Below are positions 9,707 to 18,320 of a DNA stretch of 37,335 nt, piece by piece (within the stretch, counting starts at the first letter, position 1; every line of letters begins with the position of its first letter). Source of the DNA: Paenibacillus sacheonensis (GTDB taxonomy: Bacteria > Bacillota > Bacilli > Paenibacillales > Paenibacillaceae); assembly GCF_009909195.1 (NCBI RefSeq), contig NZ_JAAAMU010000033.1, forward strand, positions 1-37,335, read 5' to 3'. The notes under the pieces are model-generated. The model was not told where the DNA came from, made no database searches, and saw only the letters and a list, made by a program, of their open reading frames with translations. The position numbers were made by a program, and so were the translations under genes.

Positions 9707-11065
9707 ATGGCGAAAACAATCACGGCAAATCAAGCCGCATTGCTGCTGTTCGTTTTTATGACGAGCTCCTCGATCATCAATATCCCGGGACCGACGATTC
9801 AGTTCGCCGGAAACGCCGCTTGGATCAGCATCCTGATATCGGCCGCGATCGGCATGCTGACCGTTCTCCCGGTCATTATGCTGGCTAAGCGCCATCCCGG
9901 CCAAAACTTCATCGAGTACAGCCGAAATGTCGTCGGGGCGCCGATCACGATTCTCTTCGGCCTGCTCTTTCTTTACTATCAGACTCATATGGCCTCCGCC
10001 ATCGTCCTCGATATCGCCATGTTCCTGAACAGCTCGGTGATGCGGAATACCCCCTCGTACTGGTTCATTCTCCTCTCCTTTCTTGTCGCGGCGCTGTCCG
10101 TACGTACGGGCATCGACAAAATGACGGGGCTGTTTCCCGTGCTCATGGCCAGCGTCATGCTGTTCGTGGTGTTGGTTACGCTTCTATCCATCTCGAATTA
10201 TTCGTTTGGCAATCTGCTGCCCGTCTTGCCCAATGGCGCAAAGCCGCTCCTGCAAGGCGTCTACACCACGTACGGCTTTCCATATTGCGAGGTCGTGCTG
10301 TTCTCCATGATCCTGTGCTACGTAAAGGCCTTCGGGAAGAGATTCGAGTTCAAAGCGCTGCAGGCCGTGCTAGCCAATGCGCTTTCGCTTTCAGGCGCGA
10401 CGGTCGTCACGATCCTCGTCTTCGGTCCGATTGCCGGAGACCGGAAATACTCGTTGTTCGAAGTCGCCCGCACCGTCAACATCATCGACGTCTTCTCCCG
10501 GATGGAAGCGCTGATCGGCTATTCGCTTATTCTGGCTTCATTTATGAAAACGACGATCGTGCTCTTCACGGCCCACCAAACCCTCATGCATCTGCTCAAG
10601 CTGAAGCAGGACCGTATGCTCATCTTCCCGCTTGCTTTGTTCATGGCGGCCATTTCGCTGGCTGCGGCGACCCGCGGCGAGACCAAGTGGCATTACGAGG
10701 TGTCCGCCATCCACCCCTTGTGGGGCTTCTCGTTCGCGCTCCTGCCCCTCCTGATCGTCTTTGCCGTAGACTTGATGAGAGGCAAGAAGGATGACGCCCA
10801 GCCGCCGCAAGCCGCGAATGGGCAGGCGAATAAGGAGCAAGGTGATTCGGGGCAAGCGAGTAAGGCGCCGTCGAATGCAAAGCAATCGGATACGCAGCAA
10901 TCGAGTACAGAGCAATCGGATGCCCAGCCATCGAGTACAGAGCAATCGGATGCCCAGCCATCGAATGCATCGCAGGGCAATTCACCGCAGGCGAATGCAT
11001 CGCTGTCGAATTCGATGCAAGCGCCTCAAGCGAACGCGCCGCAAGGGAATTCGTCGAAAGCATAA
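9707..11065 (+). CDS. Spore germination receptor B subunit (GerB/endospore germination permease) with repeat tail
   Basis: A 452-residue protein of the APC-like GerB permease family. About ten TM segments occupy residues 5-360; typical elements are NQAALLLFVFMTSSSIINIPG at the start, then YGFPYCEVVLFSMILCY and AIHPLWGFSFALLPLLIVF. The usual family length is about 365 residues. This one carries an extra hydrophilic tail of some 85 residues, rich in Gln, Ser, Asn and Ala, built from decapeptide repeats. The tail is encoded by a tandem 30-bp repeat at 10871-10960. GTG 9698 is in frame, but ATG 9707 has the better site (AGGTGA, 5 nt). It is the last gene of the operon; no clear terminator follows. 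Confidence 0.9.
   Translation: MAKTITANQAALLLFVFMTSSSIINIPGPTIQFAGNAAWISILISAAIGMLTVLPVIMLAKRHPGQNFIEYSRNVVGAPITILFGLLFLYYQTHMASAIVLDIAMFLNSSVMRNTPSYWFILLSFLVAALSVRTGIDKMTGLFPVLMASVMLFVVLVTLLSISNYSFGNLLPVLPNGAKPLLQGVYTTYGFPYCEVVLFSMILCYVKAFGKRFEFKALQAVLANALSLSGATVVTILVFGPIAGDRKYSLFEVARTVNIIDVFSRMEALIGYSLILASFMKTTIVLFTAHQTLMHLLKLKQDRMLIFPLALFMAAISLAAATRGETKWHYEVSAIHPLWGFSFALLPLLIVFAVDLMRGKKDDAQPPQAANGQANKEQGDSGQASKAPSNAKQSDTQQSSTEQSDAQPSSTEQSDAQPSNASQGNSPQANASLSNSMQAPQANAPQGNSSKA
10871..10960 (+). repeat. Tandem 30-bp coding repeat (3 units) in gerB tail
   Basis: Units 10901-10930 and 10931-10960 are identical. Unit 10871-10900 is a diverged copy. Each unit equals ten codons (SSTEQSDAQP), so gain or loss of units keeps the reading frame. 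Flanking decapeptides SNASQGNSPQ and ANASLSNSMQ look like older, decayed units. Confidence 0.9.
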
Positions 11066-11130
11066 GCGATGTACCGGCTGCGAACAGCCATGCGAAAGTC
11101 GCCTTCAAAAAGGGCGAATTTCAAGAATAA

Positions 11131-11197
11131 AATGAGTGATTACTCACTTCTATTTTCGGGTATTATCGCGTATAATAATTGTGAGTAATCACTCATT
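11131..11197. promoter_or_regulatory. Promoter of ABC operon flanked by two mirror-image operators
   Basis: A 17-bp sequence AATGAGTGATTACTCAC at 11131-11147 recurs as its exact reverse complement at 11181-11197. Each copy is itself a near-palindrome (TGAGT-GATT-ACTCA). Between them lies a TATAAT at 11171-11176. The arrangement fits a repressor closing a promoter. The TetR gene at 13072, in the same gene cluster, is the obvious candidate; that link is inference. Confidence 0.85.
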
Positions 11198-11218
11198 ATT
11201 TTGAAAGGCGTGATTCCC

Positions 11219-11983
11219 TTGTCTATGACTCCTCCCTCATCATCATCATCTTCTTCTTCTGAGCCGGTGGTCGACGTACGGAACGTGACGCGCCGCTTCG
11301 GAAGCCGGACCGTGCTGGACGATATCTCGCTCCAAGTGGAACGCGGCGAATTGTTCGGCCTGCTCGGACCGTCGGGCTCCGGCAAGACGACGCTGATCAA
11401 GCTCATGACCGGCATCGACAAAGCCGACGGCGGCACCGTTCGCATGCTTGGCGAGCGGATGCCGAAGCTCGCCATGCTGCAGCGGTTCGGTTACATGGCG
11501 CAGTCCGATGCGCTCTATTACGAACTGACGGCCAAGGAAAACCTGAGCTTCTTCGCGGCGCTGTACGGCTTGAAGGGCGAACGGCTGCATAAGCGCATGC
11601 AGGCTGCCATGGCCGTCGTCGACTTGGAAGACCATTTGAACAAAACCGTCTCCGCCTACTCCGGCGGCATGAAGCGGAGGCTGTCGCTCGCGATCGCGCT
11701 GCTCCACGAGCCGGAGCTGCTCGTCCTAGACGAGCCGACCGTCGGCATCGACCCCGTGCTTCGGCAGTCCATCTGGCAGGAGCTCGAAGCGCTGCGGGAG
11801 CGAGGGACGACCATCATTCTGACGACGCATGTCATGGACGAAGCGGAGAAATGCGGCCGGCTCGGCCTGATCCGCGACGGAAAGCTGACCGCCACCGGAT
11901 CGCCCGAGGAGATCAAACGGCAGAGCCATACGCAGACGATCGAGGAAGCGTTCATCGCGCTCGGAGGAGGTGTCCGCTCATGA
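11219..11983 (+). CDS. ABC transporter ATP-binding protein (ABC-2 exporter, CcmA type)
   Basis: A 254-residue nucleotide-binding subunit. Walker A is GPSGSGKTT, the ABC signature is YSGGMKRR, Walker B is LLVLDEPTVGIDP and the switch His lies in TTHVMDEAEK. The likely start is TTG 11219 (GAAAGGCGTGA ribosome site, about 6 nt); ATG 11225 and TTG 11201 are alternatives. Near the N-terminus a run of eight serines is encoded by (TCA)4(TCT)4. The stop overlaps the permease start (ATGA), indicating translational coupling. With the permease and the TetR regulator it forms a regulated export cassette, probably for a toxic compound or drug. Confidence 0.93.
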   Translation: MSMTPPSSSSSSSSEPVVDVRNVTRRFGSRTVLDDISLQVERGELFGLLGPSGSGKTTLIKLMTGIDKADGGTVRMLGERMPKLAMLQRFGYMAQSDALYYELTAKENLSFFAALYGLKGERLHKRMQAAMAVVDLEDHLNKTVSAYSGGMKRRLSLAIALLHEPELLVLDEPTVGIDPVLRQSIWQELEALRERGTTIILTTHVMDEAEKCGRLGLIRDGKLTATGSPEEIKRQSHTQTIEEAFIALGGGVRS

Positions 11984-13002
11984 GAATTCGCGCGCTCGCC
12001 ATCCGGATTATCCGTCAATTCGTTCGCGACAAGCGGACGCTGGCGCTCTTGTTTCTCGCCCCGCTGCTCATTCTCGGCTTGATGAAGCTCGTGTTCAACG
12101 GCAACGCGGTCGAACCGGATATCGGCCTCATTCAAGCTCCTTCCGCCGCGATCGCCGAGCAATTGGATAAGGCCGGCGCGACCGTCAAGGCCTATGAGCA
12201 GGCGCAGGACGCCGAACAGGCGCTGCGCGAGCGGAAGCTGGACGCGTACCTAACGTTCGCGGACGGCAAACCGGCTCTGCGCCTGGAGGGCAGCGATCCC
12301 TCCATGAACCAGTCGGTCCTGCTGCTGCTGCAGCGCACGATGAACGCCGGCGCGCAGGCCGTTCAGCCCGAAGTGACGTACTTGCACGGAACGGACGACA
12401 TGGCCTCTTTCGATTTCTACGGCCCGGTTCTCATCGGTTTCTTCTCGTTCTTCTTCGTCTTTATGCTGGCCGGCGTTTCCTTCCTTCGGGAGCGTACGAG
12501 CGGCACGCTGGAACGGCTGCTCGCGACGCCGATCCGCCGGACCGAGATTGTGTTCGGCTACTTGTCGGGCTTCGGACTGTTCACGCTCCTGCAGGCCGCA
12601 TTGATCGCCTGGTTCTCGATCGACGTGCTCGGCCTTTATATGGACGGAACGATCTGGTACGTCCTCTTGATGAATCTGCTGTTGTCGCTTACGGCATTGA
12701 CGCTTGGCACGCTCCTGTCGTCATTCGCAAGCAACGAGTTCCAGATTATTCAATTCATTCCGATCGTCATCGTGCCGCAGGTGTTCTTCTCGGGCCTGTT
12801 CAATCTGAACGCCATGACGCCGTGGCTGCAGCATCTCAGCCGCGTCATGCCGCTTTACTACGGCGCGGACGCGATGCGCAGCATCATGATTCGGGGCGAG
12901 GGCTGGTCCGCGATCGACACCGACGTGTACGTGCTGATCGGCTTCTCCGCCGTTTTCGCGCTGCTGAACGTCATCGCGCTCAAAAAGCACCGCGCCATTT
13001 AA
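11980..13002 (+). CDS. ABC-2 type transporter permease
   Basis: A 340-residue membrane subunit. One N-terminal TM (LALLFLAPLLILGLMKLVF) precedes an extracytoplasmic domain at about 40-140. A five-helix core follows, including FSFFFVFMLAGVSFLRERTSGTLERLLATPIRR, the conserved region of ABC-2 exporters. Start ATG 11980 has a GGAGGAGG site and overlaps the ATPase stop by 4 nt. A 69-nt gap separates it from the TetR gene, which is likely cotranscribed. Confidence 0.92.
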   Translation: MRIRALAIRIIRQFVRDKRTLALLFLAPLLILGLMKLVFNGNAVEPDIGLIQAPSAAIAEQLDKAGATVKAYEQAQDAEQALRERKLDAYLTFADGKPALRLEGSDPSMNQSVLLLLQRTMNAGAQAVQPEVTYLHGTDDMASFDFYGPVLIGFFSFFFVFMLAGVSFLRERTSGTLERLLATPIRRTEIVFGYLSGFGLFTLLQAALIAWFSIDVLGLYMDGTIWYVLLMNLLLSLTALTLGTLLSSFASNEFQIIQFIPIVIVPQVFFSGLFNLNAMTPWLQHLSRVMPLYYGADAMRSIMIRGEGWSAIDTDVYVLIGFSAVFALLNVIALKKHRAI

Positions 13003-13071
13003 AAGCAGCGGCGGCTGTGCTAGGATAGGGGCTATATGACAAGATTGGATGCGCATTAAGGAGTTGGCGTC

Positions 13072-13740
13072 ATGAGCGACACGAAGGAAGAATGGATCGA
13101 AGAACTGCTGCGGGGCGACGAGGAAGGCCGCAAGATGACGGAGAAACAGTCGCGGATCGTCCAAGCGGCCATTGAAGTATTCGCCGAAAAAGGCTATGCC
13201 GCCTCCTCCACCAACGAGATCGCCCAGCGCGCCGGCGTGGCGGAGGGAACGATTTTCCGCCACTACAAGACGAAGAAGGAGCTGCTGCTCGGCATCGTGG
13301 CGCCCGCCATGACGAAGCTGATTACGCCGTTCGTGCTTCGCGGCTTCAATAATGTGCTCGATTCGGAATACGACAGCTACGACCAGGTGCTGCGCGCAAT
13401 GATCGAGAACCGGATCGAATTTCTGCGGAAGAACCGGAACGTCCTGAAGATTCTGATGCAGGAAATTCCGTTTCATCCGGAGATGCAGGAACGGTTCCAA
13501 CGGGAGGTCCTCGGTGTCGTCCTGGAACGTTTGAAGCGAATCGTGGCCAAGTTCCAGACGAACGGCCACATGGCCGAGCTGCCCTCGGCGACCGTCGTAC
13601 GGCTCAGCATATCCGCGATCATGGGCTATATTGCCGTTCGTACCTTCTACGGCGAACGGGAGGATGCCGTCTGGGATGATGAAAGGGAGCGCGAAGATAC
13701 GATCGCGTTCGTCATGCGCGGCTTGGGGTTGACGCGTTAG
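13072..13740 (+). CDS. TetR/AcrR family transcriptional regulator
   Basis: A 222-residue repressor. After a 20-residue acidic/basic N-terminal extension, a typical TetR helix-turn-helix lies at about 22-68 (IVQAAIEVFAEKGYAASSTNEIAQRAGVAEGTIFRHYKTKKELL in outline). The all-helical ligand domain follows. Start ATG 13072 has an AAGGAG site 8 nt upstream. It sits directly downstream of the ABC exporter genes and probably binds the paired operators at 11131-11197, so the whole cassette would be autoregulated. The inducer is unknown; it is likely a substrate of the exporter. Confidence 0.93.
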   Translation: MSDTKEEWIEELLRGDEEGRKMTEKQSRIVQAAIEVFAEKGYAASSTNEIAQRAGVAEGTIFRHYKTKKELLLGIVAPAMTKLITPFVLRGFNNVLDSEYDSYDQVLRAMIENRIEFLRKNRNVLKILMQEIPFHPEMQERFQREVLGVVLERLKRIVAKFQTNGHMAELPSATVVRLSISAIMGYIAVRTFYGEREDAVWDDEREREDTIAFVMRGLGLTR

Positions 13741-13745
13741 GCATG

Positions 13746-13783
13746 AAAAGCCTTGCATGGCCTACGCCGTGCAAGGCTTCTTC
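13746..13783. terminator. Hairpin after tetR
   Basis: AAGCCTTGCA (13748-13757) pairs with TGCAAGGCTT (13770-13779), extended by GG/CC. The T-tract on the plus strand is broken by C; the minus strand has T4. Confidence 0.7.
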
Positions 13784-13929
13784 GATGTCTTCCTTTTACC
13801 GCTGCGGCGGGGCCAACAGCTTATCCTCCCTATCGAGTACCGTACCCGCTTGCGATACCCGTTTGGTCGGCAATCATGCCCGGCGAACGTATTGATGGAA
13901 GAAACACCGCGCAAGCTAGGCGGACAACA

Positions 13930-13980
13930 TGCAAAAAGAAGCTTCGCTTCGGCCAAGGCCGTGCGAAGCTTCTTTTTGCA
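13930..13980. terminator. Long bidirectional terminator
   Basis: A perfect 18-bp inverted repeat (TGCAAAAAGAAGCTTCGC and its complement) around a GC-rich loop that can itself pair (GGCC..GGCC). It gives T5 in both directions and lies 22 bp past the end of the MFS gene on the minus strand. Confidence 0.85.
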
Positions 13981-14001
13981 GGATCGATAACGGTCAGCGA
14001 T

Positions 14002-15195
14002 TCAAACAGAGGCCGACGTCTTCATGGCGTCCCGCTCGCGGTCCAAGGCGCGGAAGCGGAACAGGAACGCAAGCGCCGCGACGGAGAGTATCCCTCCTGC
14101 CACGTATGGCAGCGTCAGATGGACGGAAGCCAGTCCAGCGCCGACGAGCGGACCGATAATGCGGCCGAGGCTGTCCATCGAAGAGCTGAGGCCCGATGCC
14201 ACGCCCTGGCCGACCGTCGTTCGTTGCGTAATCAACGACGTCACGCATGGACGAATCAAGGAGTTGCCGATGCCGAAGATCGCCAGGTACACCGTGGCCG
14301 TCGACAACGAATGCGCGCTCACGAGCAGCAGGAAGCCAATTGCCGATATGACCAGACCCGCCGCGATATACGCCGGCTCTTGGCCCTTGCGGATCCTCCG
14401 GCGAACGATGCCGCCCTGGACTAGAGCGCCGACCAAGCCGCATATCAGGAACATGAAGCCGACCTGAAGCGGCGTGACGTCGAACCTCTGAATGCCGAAC
14501 ACCTGCAGCGTCGCCTCCAGGCCGGCCAGCGACAAGGAGACGAACAATGCGAGTACGTAGAGATATTTCAGGGAGCCGGTGAATGCGCTCCATCTCGAAG
14601 GCTTGCGTTCATGCGCGCCCCGGCGCTTGTCCGGCGTCAACGACTCCGGCAGCTTCATGACGGCAATGAAGAACGTGACGAGCGCAAGCGCGGCAGCCGC
14701 GAAGAATGGCGTGTTCTGCGATACAAGGCTAAGCAGGCCGCCGAAGCCGGGGCCGATCGTGAAGCCAAGCCCGATGGACATGCCGACGAGTCCCATGCCT
14801 TTCGTGCGCTGCTCCGGCGGCGTGATGTCCGCCACGTAAGCGACGATAACGGACGTGACCGCGCCGGAGAATAATCCGCCTAGCACGCGCGATGCGTACA
14901 TAATCGCCAGGCTCCCGTCCGCGATGCCGAACACCAGGAAGCTTGCGGCAAAGCCGAGCACGCCGATCAGGATGACGGGCCGGCGTCCGATTCGGTCCGA
15001 CAATCCGCCCCAAAGGGGCGAGATGATAAATGAGATGAGCGAATATAGGGAAAGCATCATTCCCGTGTGAAATCCTACCGATTCCGGGCTTGTTTCTTTG
15101 ATGAGCTCCGGCAATACCGGGATGATGATTCCGAATCCGATAAAAGTCGTTATCAGCATGACCATAACAATGCCCAAACGTCTGTCTTTGTTCAT
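14002..15195 (-). CDS. MFS transporter, multidrug-resistance type
   Basis: A 397-residue twelve-helix major facilitator protein. Motif A (GGLSDRIGRRPVILIG) lies between TM2 and TM3, and a motif-C-like stretch (GLGFTIGPGFGGLL) marks an antiporter of the drug-exporter group. The frame is open further upstream, but the start is ATG 15195 with a GGAGGGA site. It begins 19 nt after the stop of the other MFS gene at 15215, so the two form an operon. The substrate is unknown. Confidence 0.9.
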   Translation of the reverse strand: MNKDRRLGIVMVMLITTFIGFGIIIPVLPELIKETSPESVGFHTGMMLSLYSLISFIISPLWGGLSDRIGRRPVILIGVLGFAASFLVFGIADGSLAIMYASRVLGGLFSGAVTSVIVAYVADITPPEQRTKGMGLVGMSIGLGFTIGPGFGGLLSLVSQNTPFFAAAALALVTFFIAVMKLPESLTPDKRRGAHERKPSRWSAFTGSLKYLYVLALFVSLSLAGLEATLQVFGIQRFDVTPLQVGFMFLICGLVGALVQGGIVRRRIRKGQEPAYIAAGLVISAIGFLLLVSAHSLSTATVYLAIFGIGNSLIRPCVTSLITQRTTVGQGVASGLSSSMDSLGRIIGPLVGAGLASVHLTLPYVAGGILSVAALAFLFRFRALDRERDAMKTSASV

Positions 15196-15214
15196 GTTGT
15201 TCCCTCCACTCCAA

Positions 15215-16471
15215 TCATCGTACCACATCTGTTCGATGTCTGGTTATGAACAAATGAAGAACAAACAGGAGCAGCAGGACGGCGCCGCTGACGAGAAACG
15301 GGGAATGCGGACCGAGCTTATCCCACAGCTTTCCGGATGCAATGCTGCCGAATACCATGCCGAGTCCCTCGATCGTCAGGAAGAAGCCCCAGACGGCACC
15401 GCGTTCCGCTTTCGGTATCGCCTGCGCGATCAAGGCGTTCCAGGCCGGGATGATACAGGCATAGCCCAAGCCTACGAAGGCCACGATCAACAGCACAAGC
15501 GGCAGCGAACGCGTGTAGCCAAGCGTCGTAAGCGAGATCGCGGCCGTAATGAAGCCCACATGCAGAAACCACTTGGTGCCGAAACGGTCCACCCACTTGC
15601 CCACGGGAATCAAGCCCAGTACGGTAACCGCGCCGCCAGCAACGAGGTACATGCTGTACTGCTGGGGGCTTAGGTGCAGCACGGTCCGAGCATATTGCGT
15701 CAGCACGGGCGTCAGCAGCCCTAGCGCGAAATTCTGGGTAAACATCGCGGGGTAAAGCAGCTTGCTGGCATGCAGCGATGAGCCTACTCGCGCCAAATAC
15801 CGCTTGATGCGCACCATCATCGGCAAATGCTCATGTGCGGCTGCCGGAATCTTCGCGATCTCCCGGTTTTCGAGGGCGAGCGACTGTTTTCTTCCCGGCA
15901 GGAAGAACGCGACCAGCACGACGACGAGCATCATGCCGATGAGAATGCGGAACGCCGGTGCATAGGTATGTACAATGAAGAAATTGATGACGATCGGTCC
16001 GCAGCCGACGCCTGTCAGCCAGGCCATATAGACGACGCTCATGATCGTGCCGCTCGATTCATTGCCGGCCACGGTGGTCGCTCCGTTAATGACGCAAGGC
16101 CAGAGCGGCGACGTACCGATGCCGAGCAGCAAGCAGGCGGCCACGATCCAGCCGAAACTGCTCGTGAAGCTGACGATCAGCACGGATGCGCTCGTAAACA
16201 GAACGCCGAACAGCATCACGTAACGATAGCCGAAACGGTCGATGATCCAGCCAAGCGGCGATCGGAACGCATTGTCTCCAATATATTGCAGCGCGAGCGC
16301 CCAGCCGACGGCGTACGCGGTCAAATCCAGCTCCTGTCTCATATAGACAGGTAGAATAGACACAAGCAGCGCGCCCTTAACGAATTCGACCAAATACATG
16401 ATAACAAGCAGCTGGACGACGAACGGCGACGACAGCACTTTTTTACCTGCCCAGCTCTTTGCGATCTCCAT
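15215..16471 (-). CDS. MFS transporter
   Basis: A 418-residue major facilitator protein with about twelve TM segments. A motif-A-like loop is present (RSPLGWIIDRFGYRYVML), with a second copy in the C-terminal half (PVGKWVDRFGTKWFLHVG). It is not closely alike to its downstream MFS partner, so the pair is not a recent tandem duplication. Start ATG 16471 has a GGAAGGGGA site. It is the first gene of the minus-strand MFS operon, divergent from speA. The substrate is not predictable. Confidence 0.88.
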   Translation of the reverse strand: MEIAKSWAGKKVLSSPFVVQLLVIMYLVEFVKGALLVSILPVYMRQELDLTAYAVGWALALQYIGDNAFRSPLGWIIDRFGYRYVMLFGVLFTSASVLIVSFTSSFGWIVAACLLLGIGTSPLWPCVINGATTVAGNESSGTIMSVVYMAWLTGVGCGPIVINFFIVHTYAPAFRILIGMMLVVVLVAFFLPGRKQSLALENREIAKIPAAAHEHLPMMVRIKRYLARVGSSLHASKLLYPAMFTQNFALGLLTPVLTQYARTVLHLSPQQYSMYLVAGGAVTVLGLIPVGKWVDRFGTKWFLHVGFITAAISLTTLGYTRSLPLVLLIVAFVGLGYACIIPAWNALIAQAIPKAERGAVWGFFLTIEGLGMVFGSIASGKLWDKLGPHSPFLVSGAVLLLLFVLHLFITRHRTDVVR

Positions 16472-16540
16472 GTCGGTTCCCCTTCCCTGCCTATCTTCTA
16501 ATTAAAGGCTACGTTCACTTAGTCTCAACAAAAATGCCGC

Positions 16541-16568
16541 TTGCAATCCCCCCCGATTTTGCTATACT
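16541..16568 (+). promoter_or_regulatory. Sigma-A type promoter of speA
   Basis: TTGCAA (16541-16546), 16-bp spacer, TATACT (16563-16568), about 46 nt before the speA start. Confidence 0.7.
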
Positions 16569-16613
16569 CAACTTTGTTTGTAACAATCCAACATGAAAGG
16601 CTGGGATGAAGCA

Positions 16614-18080
16614 ATGGATCATACCCGGACCCCGCTGTTCACCGCTCTGAGGGAACATGCGGCAAAAGACCCCGTGCAATTCCACATTCCCGGACATAAG
16701 AAGGGTATTGGCAGCGATCCCGAATTCCGCGAATTTATCGGCGACAATGCCTTGTCGATCGATCTGATTAATATAGCGCCGCTGGACGATCTGCATCAGC
16801 CCACCGGCGTCATTGAAGAAGCCCAGATACTGGCAGCCGATGCTTTCGGAGCTGATTATACCTTTTTTTCCGTGCAAGGGACAAGCGGAGCCATCATGAC
16901 GATGATTCTAAGCGTCTGCTCACCGGGCGACAAAATCATCGTTCCGCGCAACGTGCATAAATCGATCATGTCCGCGATCATCTTCGCCGGCGCACGGCCG
17001 ATCTTCATCTCGCCGGCGCGCGATGCCAGCCTCGGGATCGACCATGGGATTACGACCCGCTCCGTGCAGCGGGCGCTCGACCGTCATCACGACGCCAAAG
17101 CCGTACTGGTTATTAACCCAACTTATTACGGCGTATGCGCAGACCTGAAAGAAATCGTGGATCTGGTGCACAGCTACGATATTCCCGTGCTTGTCGACGA
17201 AGCCCATGGCGTGCTGATTCATTTCCACGAAAAGCTGCCGATGTCGGCCATGCAGGCCGGAGCCGACATGGCAGCGACGAGCGTGCACAAGCTGGGCGGT
17301 TCCATGACGCAAAGCTCGATTCTGAACGTTCGCAGCGAGCGCATCAATCAGAAGCGCGTGCAGACGATCATCAGTATGCTGACGACGACTTCAACCTCGT
17401 ATATCCTGCTGGCTTCGCTCGATACGTCCCGCCGGAATTTGGCCATGAACGGCCATGATATCGCGGAGCGCGCCATACGCCTCGCCCAGCATGCGCGTAA
17501 CGAGATCAACACTATGCCTGGCCTTTACTGCATCGGCGAAGAAATTCTCGGTACCGAAGCAACTTACGACTACGATCCGACCAAGCTGACGATTCACGTG
17601 CGACACCTCGGCATTACGGGCTACGAGACGGAGAACTGGCTGCGCGAGCACTATAACATCGAGGTCGAGCTCAGCGATATGTACAATATTTTGGCGCTCG
17701 TAACGCCGGGCGATACGGATGATTCCGTCAGCAAGCTTCTCGTCGCGCTGCGGGATCTGGCCGAACAGCATCAAGTGAACGAAGCAAACGAGCTGATCGT
17801 CAAAATCCCGGAGATCCCGCATCTCTCGCTGACGCCGCGCGACGCCTTCTACGCCGATACCGAAGTCGTGCCGTTCAAGGAATCCGCCGGCCGTATCATC
17901 GCGGAGTTCATCTACGTCTATCCGCCGGGCATTCCCATCCTGCTGCCAGGCGAGGTCATCTCGCAGGTGAACATCGATTATATCGTCGATCACGTCGAAG
18001 TAGGGCTTCCGGTGAAGGGTCCTGAAGACCGCAGCATTCAGTTCGTCAAAGTCATCGTCGAAGAAGAGGCCATTTCATAG
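16614..18080 (+). CDS. speA: Arginine decarboxylase (Orn/Lys/Arg decarboxylase family)
   Basis: A 488-residue PLP enzyme that closely follows the B. subtilis SpeA pattern: TPLFTALREHAAKDPVQFHI then PGHKKG, NALSIDLINI, and FFSVQGTSGAIM. PLP-binding Asp195 lies in VLVDEAHG and the Schiff-base Lys226 in SVHKLGGS. It converts arginine to agmatine, the first step of polyamine synthesis in Bacillus. An ATG at 16593 is in frame, but ATG 16614 has GGGATGA at a proper distance. It is monocistronic: a sigma-A promoter precedes it and a strong terminator follows at 18098. Lysine or ornithine as substrate cannot be excluded from sequence alone. Confidence 0.9.
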   Translation: MDHTRTPLFTALREHAAKDPVQFHIPGHKKGIGSDPEFREFIGDNALSIDLINIAPLDDLHQPTGVIEEAQILAADAFGADYTFFSVQGTSGAIMTMILSVCSPGDKIIVPRNVHKSIMSAIIFAGARPIFISPARDASLGIDHGITTRSVQRALDRHHDAKAVLVINPTYYGVCADLKEIVDLVHSYDIPVLVDEAHGVLIHFHEKLPMSAMQAGADMAATSVHKLGGSMTQSSILNVRSERINQKRVQTIISMLTTTSTSYILLASLDTSRRNLAMNGHDIAERAIRLAQHARNEINTMPGLYCIGEEILGTEATYDYDPTKLTIHVRHLGITGYETENWLREHYNIEVELSDMYNILALVTPGDTDDSVSKLLVALRDLAEQHQVNEANELIVKIPEIPHLSLTPRDAFYADTEVVPFKESAGRIIAEFIYVYPPGIPILLPGEVISQVNIDYIVDHVEVGLPVKGPEDRSIQFVKVIVEEEAIS

Positions 18081-18097
18081 ACCCGCTCCGACCCACG

Positions 18098-18138
18098 AAA
18101 ACCGATTACGGCTCGCAATTGAGCCGAATCGGTTTTTT
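18098..18138 (+). terminator. Terminator of speA
   Basis: AAAACCGATT..GGCTC / GAGCC..AATCGGTTTT hairpin with loop GCAATT, followed by T6. Confidence 0.93.
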
Positions 18139-18233
18139 GTTTTGCCATTCGCTTTGCCTGCCTATTCAATTTCCTCACCTGCGATGGCATAGACTTGTCC
18201 TCCACCGGCCAAGACTGGTCCACTGGCGGCTGC

Positions 18234-18258
18234 CGAGGTATTCGGCCCGAATACCTCG
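18234..18258. repeat. Perfect palindrome upstream of the DUF1885 gene promoter
   Basis: CGAGGTATTCG, 3-nt loop, CGAATACCTCG, ending 13 bp before the -35 box at 18272. There is no T-tract, so a terminator is unlikely; a regulator-binding site or an mRNA hairpin is possible. Confidence 0.7.
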
Positions 18259-18271
18259 TACTTACCGATTA

Positions 18272-18300
18272 TTGTCAATCGTTAGGCGGAATGCTATGAT
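18272..18300 (+). promoter_or_regulatory. Sigma-A type promoter
   Basis: TTGTCA (18272-18277), 17-bp spacer, TATGAT (18295-18300), 20 bp before the start codon of the next gene and just upstream of its GGAGGGGG ribosome site. The leader would be very short. Confidence 0.7.
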
Positions 18301-18320
18301 GTTGGAGGGGGTGGGCGATT

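Noticed and set aside
12721..13758. 345-codon minus-strand open frame
   Set aside because: Complement of the ABC permease and tetR; both of those have clear domains.
13930..13980. 18-bp inverted repeat as an IS end
   Set aside because: T-runs on both sides and position between converging transcription units fit a terminator; no transposase or second copy.
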